Shown here: piece by piece, positions 35,044 to 42,573 of the stretch
How the letters are laid out: each line of letters begins with the position of its first letter
How positions within the stretch are numbered: position 1 is the stretch's first letter
From: JAKAVN01 sp963734845
GTDB lineage: Bacteria > Desulfobacterota > Binatia > Binatales > Binataceae
Direction: 5' to 3'
DNA length: 64,000 nt
Assembly (NCBI GenBank): GCA_963734845.1
Contig: CAVTIS010000001.1
Location: forward strand, 248,001 to 312,000
Program-made: the position numbers and the translations under genes
The notes under the pieces: generated by a model
The model's input: only the letters and a program-made list of their open reading frames with translations
Database searches by the model: none
What the model was told of the DNA's origin: nothing

Positions 35044-35128
35044 GGCGGGCGGCGCCGCCGCCGCCCGCCTGCGTATTCGAGCCGCTGGACAAAAGGGCGC
35101 GCCGCAGGTTACGCGGCGGCGCGCTTTT
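35044..35128. terminator. Paired hairpins between convergent units, bidirectional terminator
   Basis: GGCGGGCGGC/GCCGCCCGCC (35044-35069) and GCGCGCCGC/GCGGCGCGC (35097-35105 / 35116-35124) follow each other. The second is flanked by AAAA on the left and TTTT on the right, so it can stop transcription in both directions, including from the minus-strand gene ending at 35140. Confidence 0.7.
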
Positions 35129-35139
35129 CGTTCGCGGTC

Positions 35140-35658
35140 TTACTCGTTTGCAGTCTTGGTGCCCGGACGGGCGAGCGGAACGATCTGCGCGATGTCGCAC
35201 TGAATCATCGCGCTCAGCTTGTTGTCGATCTGGTAAAACCGGGTTGTGTTGATCGACCCGGTGGCGGCGCGGAACTTGGGCACAAACTCCTTCTGCACGT
35301 CGAGGCGCGCCTGCTTGATCGCTATCACTTCGTCGAGCTTGTTCGAGGCGTCCTTGTCGGTCAGCGTCTGGTAGTGCTCGGCGTAGGCTTTGACCTCGGC
35401 GGCATGACGATCGTCGAGCTTATCCATGCGGGCCTCGTAAGCGTCGTAGAGCGGCCAGAACGCTTTGGCCTGCGCTTCGCTTAGATTCATATTTGCGCCG
35501 ACAATCGCCTTGCGGTCCGCGCGCGCGGCCGCTATATCCAGCTGCCGCTGCGTTTTGCCCGGGGGCGAGCTGGTTTGCGCCGCTGCGGGGTGAACCACGC
35601 CGAGCGTGCAGAACATCGCGAGAGCCGCGCCGGCGGCAAGATACTTGATAACACTCAT
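35140..35658 (-). CDS. Periplasmic helical protein, unknown function
   Basis: 172 residues with a Sec signal peptide (YLAAGAALAMFCTLGVVHPA, cleavage near AAAQ). The mature protein is almost entirely helical: NLSEAQAKAFWPLYDAYEAR, MDKLDDRHAAEVKAYAEHYQ, LDEVIAIKQARLDVQKEFVP and TTRFYQIDNKLSAMIQCDIA. It resembles periplasmic helical hairpin proteins of the Spy/CpxP kind in general pattern only. GGGAGGAAATTTCTG precedes the ATG. It stands alone, convergent with the amine dehydrogenase genes. Confidence 0.65.
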   Translation of the reverse strand: MSVIKYLAAGAALAMFCTLGVVHPAAAQTSSPPGKTQRQLDIAAARADRKAIVGANMNLSEAQAKAFWPLYDAYEARMDKLDDRHAAEVKAYAEHYQTLTDKDASNKLDEVIAIKQARLDVQKEFVPKFRAATGSINTTRFYQIDNKLSAMIQCDIAQIVPLARPGTKTANE

Positions 35659-35811
35659 CAGAAATTTCCTCCCTTGAAATGGCCTGCCGGTGGCTTTGGC
35701 AGAAATCGGCAGCGGCCGTCCGGGTGAAGCTATCCGAAGCGCCGACTGTGCTCAAGCGCGCGCACAGGACGGAGCTAAAATCATGGGTTGCCGCGCCGGC
35801 ACGCGGTGTCG

Positions 35812-36183
35812 CTATTTTTTCTTGCAGAAAGTACGGACGTAAGTCACCAGGTCGTGAATTTCCGGGTCAGAGAGCCCGTCGCTCCAGCTCGGCATGTCAC
35901 CCGGCAGGCCGACTGAGGCGCCACCGCCCTTGATCACTTTGAACATCGTATCGTCCGAGATCTTCTGCATTGCGGCGCAGTCGGTGTAGTTCTGCGGCTT
36001 GGTCGCGAGCGATCCAGCCGAGGGTCCGTCGCCGCGCCCGTCGGCTCCGTGACATTTCGCGCAGTAGGCGGTGTAGTTGTCCTTGGCGCTATCGGCCCGG
36101 GCGATCGATCGAGTGAACGCGCTGGTGAGGGCGAGAATTGCCGCAGTGCCGATAAGGGCCGTCATAGTGGTCATCAGTCGCAT
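35812..36183 (-). CDS. Small periplasmic cytochrome c
   Basis: 123 residues: signal peptide (MTTMTALIGTAAILALTSAF, cleavage after ARA), then a mono-haem class I cytochrome with CAKCH in YTAYCAKCHGADGRGDGPSA and the distal Met region GLPGDMPSWSDGLSDPEIHD, ending VTYVRTFCKKK. The ATG at 36183 follows AAGGAAAAGCG; upstream codons in the same frame are not family-like. Downstream in the porin-cytochrome operon, it is a likely electron carrier for a periplasmic dehydrogenase. Confidence 0.87.
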   Translation of the reverse strand: MRLMTTMTALIGTAAILALTSAFTRSIARADSAKDNYTAYCAKCHGADGRGDGPSAGSLATKPQNYTDCAAMQKISDDTMFKVIKGGGASVGLPGDMPSWSDGLSDPEIHDLVTYVRTFCKKK

Positions 36184-36230
36184 CGCTTTTCCTTTGGTTG
36201 CAATCGTGAAGAGTCGAGCCCGCGTCCGCT

Positions 36231-36524
36231 CTAGCGCGAACGCTTGAGATACTCCGTCAGCGCGCGTGCATCGTTGGCTGGAAGATTCGCCTGGGTCCGC
36301 ATGTGCATCATGATGATGTCCCATTGCGCCGGGGAGAACTCCGAGCCCGGGCGCGCGTTATGGCATTGTGCGCAATAGACCGGCCATAGCTTCGCACCTT
36401 GCTTGAACAGCTCGCGCTGCTGCTGTTCGTCTTGCGCCGCCAGTGCCGTTGTGGCCCCGAGCGTCAGCAGCGCGATCGCCAGTAATCGAATTGCCATGCT
36501 CTTGCTTAGTGTGCCCATCGTCAT
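36231..36524 (-). CDS. Small periplasmic cytochrome c (CAQCH)
   Basis: 97 residues with a signal peptide (MAIRLLAIALLTLGATTALA) and one haem site in LWPVYCAQCHNARPGSEFSP; a Met-rich WDIIMMHMRTQANL could give the distal ligand. It ends ALTEYLKRSR. AGGAGGGGG lies 6 bases before the ATG at 36524. It sits 23 bases after the porin gene and 48 bases before the second cytochrome, so all three are probably one transcript. Confidence 0.83.
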   Translation of the reverse strand: MTMGTLSKSMAIRLLAIALLTLGATTALAAQDEQQQRELFKQGAKLWPVYCAQCHNARPGSEFSPAQWDIIMMHMRTQANLPANDARALTEYLKRSR

Positions 36525-36547
36525 GCCGCCCCCTCCTGGAAGTCCGC

Positions 36548-38086
36548 TCAAAACCCGACCGCGAACTGGGTCAGGATCGCCTGGTCGTTGGGCGTCGCAC
36601 CGACGCTGCCCACAGTCGGCGTGCTCGCGCCGTTGAAGGTGTAGGCGGTGCCGCCCGCCCGCGGCAACTCGAGGTCGAACTCGGTCTGCCACACAATTGA
36701 CGGCGCTATCCAGTAGTCCAGGCCGAGCGCGACCTCGCGTGCATGCGGCGCGAAGGTCGAGGGCGAGCCGCTGGAGCCGAAGCTCGGATTGGTCGAGATC
36801 TCGTCGGTGACGACCGCACGCTGGTTGACGCCCGAGTAGCGTACCAGCGGTTCGAGCTTGGCGAGGTACTGGTCGAATGCGCCCAAGCCGGGAATGTGCA
36901 ATCCGTTGAGAAAGTAGCCGGCTTGGAAATACCACCCTTGGCGGTTGTCGGGGCCCGACCCGGCCGGCATCTGCCGATAAGCCGAGATCCAGGCGCCGCG
37001 CGTCTGCAGATTGCCGAGCAGATAGGCGAAGTCAACGCCCCAGGCATTCAGCCACAGGCCGTCCTGCCACTTCCCGTTGTACGTCGAAGCGCCCAGTTCC
37101 AGACGTCCCAGGTTGCTGTCGAGCGGAAATGGATAGATACGGAACCTTCCGCCATATGCCTTCCCGTTCGTGTTGGTGGTGATGTTGGTCGAGCCGTTGA
37201 GCGCCTGGCCAACGACCGGCACCGGCAAGTCGGAGTCATAGCTGGGCCCGTTGGCTGCCCATACCGTATAGTCCGCGTCCTGCCCAAGTTGGCCCCACTG
37301 ATACGCCCCGCGCAGTTGCATCCCGATATCGGTCGGAGGAACCAGGGCCGCGGACCCATAGGGCAGCGGCGCTGTGATAAAGCGGTTGACCCAGAATGGT
37401 CCCTGGGTTTCGTAAAAGTCGCCGAAGGGCTGGTCGAAGATCCCCAGCACCGCCTCCATGTAGTCATTAAGGAATATCTGGGCGGTGGCGACCGGCGCGT
37501 CGAACGAGGCGCCAGAGCCGGGATCGTATGCCGCTTCGAATGTGCCCTCGAACGCCAGCCAGTCAGTCGGGCGGTATAGCATGATTGGTTCGAAGTCGAG
37601 CGTGAAGGTGTTCTGGTTTAACTTGTGGTCATAGATATAGTCGACCGCTGCTCCGCCAGTGAGGGTGAATTGATGCGAGCCCCAATAGCCGCCCAGCAAT
37701 CTGGCGATCTGCGGCTCGGTCGGCCCGGCCGCTACCTGGGCCTGGATCTGTTTCAGCTCCGCGTCGGTTTTGGTCTGCAACTGTTGATTGCTGTTCTGGA
37801 GCTGTTGGGTCGTGGCCTGAAGTTGCTGATTGGTACTGCGGACCTGGCTGTCCTGCGATTGCACCTGGTCAAGCTTCTCTTCGAGCTTCTCGATCAGTTT
37901 GCGGTCTCTGGCGCGGTCCGCCCGCAATTGGCGCAGCTCGCGTTGGACTTCCTTGAGCGCCTTGGCCTGCACCTCAGCGTCATCCGCCAACGCCCTGGGC
38001 GCTGCCGTCACCATAGCCATCGCGAGGACCACCGCCGTCAAAGCGACAATCGCCAGGATCCGAGCTCCGGATTTTCTAGACGCCAT
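36548..38086 (-). CDS. Outer-membrane porin with N-terminal coiled coil
   Basis: 512 residues from ATG 38086 (AGGAGGGGGG upstream). A signal peptide (ILAIVALTAVVLAMAMVTAA) is followed by a long coiled coil (ALKEVQRELRQLRADRARDR; QQLQATTQQLQNSNQQLQTK) and a beta barrel with alternating aromatic strands (FTLDFEPIMLYRPTDWLAFE; GLDYWIAPSIVWQTEFDLEL) ending in Phe (FAVGF), as outer-membrane proteins do. The coiled coil may form a periplasmic stalk as in carbohydrate- or anion-selective porins. The substrate is unknown. It is first gene of an operon with two cytochromes c, preceded by a sigma-54-like promoter. Confidence 0.85.
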   Translation of the reverse strand: MASRKSGARILAIVALTAVVLAMAMVTAAPRALADDAEVQAKALKEVQRELRQLRADRARDRKLIEKLEEKLDQVQSQDSQVRSTNQQLQATTQQLQNSNQQLQTKTDAELKQIQAQVAAGPTEPQIARLLGGYWGSHQFTLTGGAAVDYIYDHKLNQNTFTLDFEPIMLYRPTDWLAFEGTFEAAYDPGSGASFDAPVATAQIFLNDYMEAVLGIFDQPFGDFYETQGPFWVNRFITAPLPYGSAALVPPTDIGMQLRGAYQWGQLGQDADYTVWAANGPSYDSDLPVPVVGQALNGSTNITTNTNGKAYGGRFRIYPFPLDSNLGRLELGASTYNGKWQDGLWLNAWGVDFAYLLGNLQTRGAWISAYRQMPAGSGPDNRQGWYFQAGYFLNGLHIPGLGAFDQYLAKLEPLVRYSGVNQRAVVTDEISTNPSFGSSGSPSTFAPHAREVALGLDYWIAPSIVWQTEFDLELPRAGGTAYTFNGASTPTVGSVGATPNDQAILTQFAVGF

Positions 38087-38129
38087 GAATCCCCCCTCCT
38101 GTGATACGACCGTAACGAGAGCCGGGTTG

Positions 38130-38145
38130 AGCAACGAGCGTGCCC
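38130..38145 (-). promoter_or_regulatory. Sigma-54-type promoter of the porin-cytochrome operon
   Basis: The minus strand reads GGGCACG CTCG TTGCT (38145 to 38130). GG and GC are 10 bases apart, and only the first base differs from TGGCACG-N4-TTGCT. It lies 44 bases before the porin ATG. Confidence 0.7.
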
Positions 38146-38509
38146 GATAAGGCCAGCGCCGGCCGCATCGCGCGATCTGTCCGCCAGCGTCACAAATTTA
38201 CGTTCACGGCGCATCGGTGGAGGAAGGAAAGACGATTCCAGAACAGAGAAACTGTGCTGCAGAGAACCAAATTGGCCTTGATGGTGCCCCGCCTTGCAGA
38301 ATCGCGGACCCGATACGCTTATTTTTTCGCCGGCATTGCATGCGGAGCGTCTGGTGCAATCGGGGCCATCGAATGTATCAATTGGCACCATCGCCCGGCA
38401 TCATCGCCGCATCGTCGCGCGGCCCCGTCGCAGCGGTTTAGGGTTCGGCGCAGGGCCGCGCGAATTCTGTTCCCGCTCTTCCCGCGTTAGTCACACTGGC
38501 TATCCAGGA
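38146..38509. other. Divergent regulatory region
   Basis: This is the spacer between the porin (minus) and universal-stress (plus) genes. No gene is supported. It probably holds activator sites for the two sigma-54-type promoters at its edges; an inverted repeat motif could not be singled out by eye. Confidence 0.4.
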
Positions 38510-38525
38510 TGGTCCGGCTCTTGCG
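38510..38525 (+). promoter_or_regulatory. Sigma-54-like promoter of the universal stress gene at 38550
   Basis: TGGTCCG GCTC TTGCG, with GG and GC 10 bases apart. The -24 box differs at two positions from TGGCACG. It lies 24 bases upstream of the ATG. Confidence 0.5.
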
Positions 38526-38549
38526 TAGCTTTTTGGATCGAGGCGGACC

Positions 38550-39005
38550 ATGAAATTGTTCAACAGAATTTTATGCGCGGTGGATTTTGACGAATCCTCT
38601 GCCGTAGTATTGCACTTTGCCCGTGAAATCGCGCAGCAAAGCGACTCGACACTTTGCATATTGCACGTCACTCCGCTACCGCTCAACGCCGCCGAATTTT
38701 CTCAGATCCCAATGGACCCCTACCCGGTGTGGGAGAAGACCGCTCGGGTCGAGTTGGAGAAGCTGACAGTTGCCCATCTCGAAGGTCGCGGCGTTGCTTA
38801 CAAGATCGAGACGCGCAGCGGTGAGGCCGCCGACGGCATCCTTCGCCAAGCCCAGGAAATGGACGCCGACCTTATCGTGATGGCAACCCACGGCCGCAAA
38901 GGAGTTAGCCATTTTCTAATCGGTAGCGTGGCTGAACGAGTGATCCGTCGTTCGCTGCGGCCTGTGTTGGTGGTCAGGCCGAAAGAGGCTGCCGCCGCGG
39001 GATGA
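38550..39005 (+). CDS. Universal stress protein UspA family
   Basis: 151 residues: FNRILCAVDFDESSAVVLHF at the start and DLIVMATHGRKGVSHFLIGS with VAERVIRRSLRPVLVVRP at the end. The ATP-binding loop reads A-x2-G-x9-G-S, with Ala where many have Gly. It is a single Usp domain. These proteins are made in starvation or energy stress. The next gene downstream is the broken sigma-54 activator, and a sigma-54-like promoter lies upstream. Confidence 0.92.
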   Translation: MKLFNRILCAVDFDESSAVVLHFAREIAQQSDSTLCILHVTPLPLNAAEFSQIPMDPYPVWEKTARVELEKLTVAHLEGRGVAYKIETRSGEAADGILRQAQEMDADLIVMATHGRKGVSHFLIGSVAERVIRRSLRPVLVVRPKEAAAAG

Positions 39006-39080
39006 CCCGCAGCGCTGCGCGACTTTCCCCGCTGCTGCCGAGGTTTGCCGGGCGGGGCGAAGACTGTTAGTAAATCGTCC

Positions 39081-40583
39081 GTGGCCCAACCCAAGCCGCC
39101 TGCAGCACCGGCGGTCCATCATAACAATCTCAGCTACTATCATCTGCTCTGGGACCATGAATTGGCCGAGCTGGGACCTGTCATGGATGCACTCGCCGGG
39201 CATCGCAGGGAAATTCTGGAGCATTGGTATCAGCTCTAGCTGTTGCATTTCGGCGACGAGCGTTCGCTCGCGCAAAGCGAGTTCTTCGAGATCTGCGGCC
39301 TGGATCTCGACGCCACGACCGAGACCTTGCGCGCGGGCACCTTCGAGCAGTTCGTGATCCGGATGCGCCGGATTGGCGTCGCGCTGGCGCAGCGGCGGGT
39401 GCCATTCGCCGAAGTCGTCGCCTCAATGCATCTGTTCGAGGAGAGCGCGATCGCGAATTTCCCGCCCGGCGTGGATTCGCCGATGTACCGAGTCTTCGAC
39501 AAGGTCAGCCACTGCCGGATTATCGCGCTCTCCGAGGCCTATTTCAGAAACCAGGAAACGCTCGCCGCGGCGCGGATTCAGAGCCTCGAGAAGGAGGCGG
39601 GCCTGCTCGCGGGAGAGCTGCGGACCAACTTTCATGGTCTGGTCGGTGCTACGCCTGTGATGCGTCGACTGTACGCGCGGATCGAGCCGGCGGCGGGCGT
39701 GCGTGGCACCGTACTGATCGTCGGCGAGAGCGGCACTGGCAAGGAATTGGTGGCGCGCGCGGTGCATGAGTGCTCGCGGACGCCGGCGACGCCGTTCGTC
39801 GCGCTCAATTGCGCCGCGATTCCCCGCTAACTTATCGAGAGCGAGCTTTTTGGCTACAAGCGCGGCGCGTTCAGCGGCGCCACCATCGACTACCCGGGAC
39901 TGTTTCGCGCGGCCGAAGGCGGCTCCTTGTTCCTCGACGAAATCACCGAGATGAGCGCGGCTACCCAGAGCAAGCTTTTGCGGGCCCTCCAGGAACGCAC
40001 GGTACGGCCGGTCGGATCGACCCGCGAAGTGACGTTCGACGTCCGCGTCATCGCCTGCAGCAATCGCGACCCGCAGGTCGCGGTCCGCGAGGGCCATCTG
40101 CGCGAGGACCTCTACTACCGCCTTCAGGTCAATCTGATCGAGGTTCCGCCGTTGCGCGAGCGCCTGGCCGACATTCCGCTGCTGACCGACCATTTCATCG
40201 CGCTTTTCAACCGGCGCATGATGAGGCCCGCGGCGATCGTCGGGATCGCACCGCAGGCGCTAGACTCGATGAATCGTTACAACTGGCCCGGCAACGTGCG
40301 CGAGCTTTCGAACGCGATTGAGTCGGCCTTCACTTTTGGAACCGCGGATACAATTCGCCTTGCCGACTTGCCGCCGGCGGTCGCGGCAGCAGCAGGCATC
40401 GCGCCGGCTCCACAAACCGCTTCGGCGGCTGATTCAGCCACGCTCAGTTTCATTGATACCGAGCGCGATCTTATTCGGCGCGCGCTGGCTTCGACCGGCG
40501 GCAACAAACTTCGCGCCGCCAAGCTGTTGGGCGTTTCACGCAAGCGGCTGTATGCCCGCCTGCGCCGCTATCGACTCGACTGA
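39081..40583 (+). pseudogene. Sigma-54-dependent transcriptional activator with two in-frame stops
   Basis: One continuous frame encodes an NtrC-type activator of about 500 residues. The N-terminal all-helical domain (LAELGPVMDALAGHRREILE) is cut by TAG at 39237-39239. The AAA+ domain has VGESGTGKELVARAVHE (Walker A), LFGYKRGAFSGATID (GAFTGA loop, with Ser for Thr), GGSLFLDEITEMSAATQSKL (Walker B) and REDLYYRLQVNLIEVPPLRE, and is cut by TAA at 39828-39830. The C-terminus has a Fis helix-turn-helix (NKLRAAKLLGVSRKRLYARL). Around the TAA an extra C and a missing C cancel. The GTG start at 39081 is tentative. It overlaps the Crp/Fnr gene by 48 bases at the end. Confidence 0.85.
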
Positions 40584-41381
40584 CGGCGCGGCTTCCGGGT
40601 ACAGAGAACTGGAACTTCGATTCCTGCGCGCGCCGACAGACAGGCAGTGGAAACCTCTCCCGGTGGGTTTGATTGCATCTTCCATTGCATCCACTCGCAC
40701 AATCAATTGCCGACCCTGGCGAATAATCAGGTGCTCGCGCTCGAATTGGGCCAGATGCTCGGTGATTCTCGGGCGCGAAGCGCCGACCAGGTCGGCCAGG
40801 TCCTGGTGACTAGGAGATATTCTCAGAAGCTCGCCACGCGACTCTTTGATTCCAAAGTCCGAGGCCAGTTCAAGCAAGGCAATCGCGATGCGTTCGCGAA
40901 GACCGAGAAAACCGGATGTACGCAGAAGCACCTGGTACCACTGTTTCAGGTCGTTCTGATGAAACGTCTTGTAGGCCAATCCGGAGCGAAGTCCGGCGAT
41001 ACGTCCGAAATCGCTCCAGCTCAGGCTAGCGACTCTGCAATCACTATAGGCCTCACATTGAAAATCGAACTGGCTAATTGGCAGCGACGGAAACTGCGGG
41101 ATCGGACCCGCCGGGATCAACGCGATAGTCACCCGCCGGGCGCGGGCGCTCCGACAGGTAATACGCGCGATGCCGTGCGACAGGATATGGGCGTCGGATA
41201 GCAGCGCGGCCGCACGGAAGATGGTTTTCGACTCTTTGAAGTGGGTGACCGCAGCCGTTCGTGCCAGCAATGCCAGTTCCGCAGTTGAAAGCCACGACAG
41301 AGCCTTGAGCCCGGTCAGCCGGTCAAGGTCGTTAGCCGGAGTATTTGAGATCCTGCTGAAAATGCGTGTGCCAGGTAACAT
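40536..41381 (-). CDS. Crp/Fnr-family transcriptional regulator
   Basis: 281 residues from ATG 41381 (MLPGTRIFSRIS). The cyclic-nucleotide-binding fold runs through LKALSWLSTAELALLARTAA to FDFQCEAYSDCRVASLSWSD, but the phosphate-binding loop is not canonical. The helix-turn-helix is ISPSHQDLADLVGASRPRIT followed by EHLAQFEREHLIIRQGRQL. The last 40 residues extend past the family and overlap the end of the convergent activator gene. It is divergent from the Usp-CBS gene with an 8-10-8 inverted repeat between them, a likely autoregulatory site. No Cys cluster for an FeS centre is seen. Confidence 0.85.
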   Translation of the reverse strand: MLPGTRIFSRISNTPANDLDRLTGLKALSWLSTAELALLARTAAVTHFKESKTIFRAAALLSDAHILSHGIARITCRSARARRVTIALIPAGPIPQFPSLPISQFDFQCEAYSDCRVASLSWSDFGRIAGLRSGLAYKTFHQNDLKQWYQVLLRTSGFLGLRERIAIALLELASDFGIKESRGELLRISPSHQDLADLVGASRPRITEHLAQFEREHLIIRQGRQLIVRVDAMEDAIKPTGRGFHCLSVGARRNRSSSSLYPEAAPSVESIAAQAGIQPLA

Positions 41382-41457
41382 GTGAGGATTCTCCCGCTCT
41401 TTACCAATACCTTCGGGATTTCCATCGCTGATATCGCTTTGTCCGCTTCCAATGCGA

Positions 41458-41483
41458 TGCAATTTTACAGCCAAGAAATTGCA
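41458..41483. promoter_or_regulatory. Inverted repeat TGCAATTT-N10-AAATTGCA (operator candidate)
   Basis: There are perfect 8-base arms at 41458-41465 and 41476-41483 in the divergent spacer between the Crp/Fnr gene and the Usp-CBS gene. On the minus strand the left arm also forms TGGCTGT-AAAA-TTGCA, a weak sigma-54-like element for the regulator gene. Confidence 0.5.
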
Positions 41484-41656
41484 CGTTCTAAAGTAGCTCT
41501 TTGCCGCGCGGCCGCGCGGGAATTTCTGCCGCGCTTACGGGTCTTTTCGCCACAAGGAGCGCGAGGTCTGTATCCATCGGATGCAGTCGTTTTCCGGGCT
41601 GCCGACTACCGCCCGCAACGAGTCCCTGATTTCTGCGATGCGCGCGGCGCTCTCCG

Positions 41657-41673
41657 TTGGCACGGCTATAGCT
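41657..41673 (+). promoter_or_regulatory. Sigma-54-type promoter of the Usp-CBS operon
   Basis: TTGGCACG GCTA TAGCT: the -24 box is perfect and the -12 box has one change (TAGCT for TTGCT); GG and GC are 10 bases apart. It lies 54 bases upstream of ATG 41728. The spacer 41382-41656 holds no gene. Confidence 0.75.
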
Positions 41674-41727
41674 CCTGACCTAGATATGGCGCTCCGAGTC
41701 GACGGCTGATCAAGGAGGAAAGATCTA

Positions 41728-42534
41728 ATGGCTTTTCCATATAGGCGGATTTTGGCCCCGATCGAGTTCGACGATACCGCGCACGCGGTACTGGATGCCG
41801 CGGTGCGGATCGCGACAGAGACGGGCGGCACCGTATTCCTGATGCACGTGGTTCCGATGGTCGTGGCGCCAACCGGGATGCCCAACTACGTGGACATTTA
41901 CAAGGACCAGGAAAAAATCGCGCAACAGAAACTCGCGGCTATCGTCGAATGCCGGCGCGCGGAGGTGAAGTGTGAGTTGATGACCCGGATCGGAGATCCG
42001 GCCCACGAGATACTTGCGCTGGAACGCCAGATGGCGGCCGATTTGATCGTGCTCGCGACACACGGCCGCAAGGGGGTCCGGCGAATGCTGCTGGGCAGCG
42101 TGGCGGAGGCCGTCTTGCGTGATGCGACCTGTCCGGTGTTGACCGTTCAGCGCCAGGAGTCTGACGTGCACCTGGTTGCCAAATGGATGACGCCGCATCC
42201 CATCACCGCCGAGCCGGCCGAAAAACTCGAGGCCGCGCGGGCCAGGATGCTCTCCGGCCATTTCCGCACGATACCGGTTTTGAGCAATGGGAAGGTGGTC
42301 GGAGTTATCACTGATCGCGATCTTCGCCGCCACGAGGGTTACCTCGACCATACCGAGGTCAGGCTCGCGATGACCACGGAGGTTGCTACCGTTACCGCCG
42401 TGACGCCCATTCATGAAGCAGCGAAGCGCCTGCTCGAGCGCAAGATCGGCGCGTTGCCGGTGGTCGAGGGCGAGCGGCTGGTCGGAATCATCTCCACCAG
42501 CGACGTGCTGCGCGCATTTCTGGAAACGACTTGA
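41728..42534 (+). CDS. Universal stress protein fused to a CBS-domain pair
   Basis: 268 residues. Residues 1-148 are a Usp domain (YRRILAPIEFDDTAHAVLDA; DLIVLATHGRKGVRRMLLGS; VAEAVLRDATCPVLTV). Residues 155-265 are two CBS repeats (WMTPHPITAEPAEKLEAARA, VLSNGKVVGVITDRDLRRHE; AMTTEVATVTAVTPIHEAAK, IGALPVVEGERLVGIISTSD). CBS pairs bind adenosine nucleotides, so this is a candidate energy sensor. AAGGAGGAAAGATCT gives a good ribosome site. It is the first gene of a row with the kinase fusion and the P-type ATPase. Confidence 0.92.
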   Translation: MAFPYRRILAPIEFDDTAHAVLDAAVRIATETGGTVFLMHVVPMVVAPTGMPNYVDIYKDQEKIAQQKLAAIVECRRAEVKCELMTRIGDPAHEILALERQMAADLIVLATHGRKGVRRMLLGSVAEAVLRDATCPVLTVQRQESDVHLVAKWMTPHPITAEPAEKLEAARARMLSGHFRTIPVLSNGKVVGVITDRDLRRHEGYLDHTEVRLAMTTEVATVTAVTPIHEAAKRLLERKIGALPVVEGERLVGIISTSDVLRAFLETT

Positions 42535-42573
42535 GCGTTGCACGCGGCGGGTGTAGCTGTCGGGTAAGCATCG

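Noticed and set aside
38380..38400. TTGGCAC near 38380 as another sigma-54 promoter
   Set aside because: The -24 part is good but no GC lies 10 bases after the GG, so the -12 element is missing.
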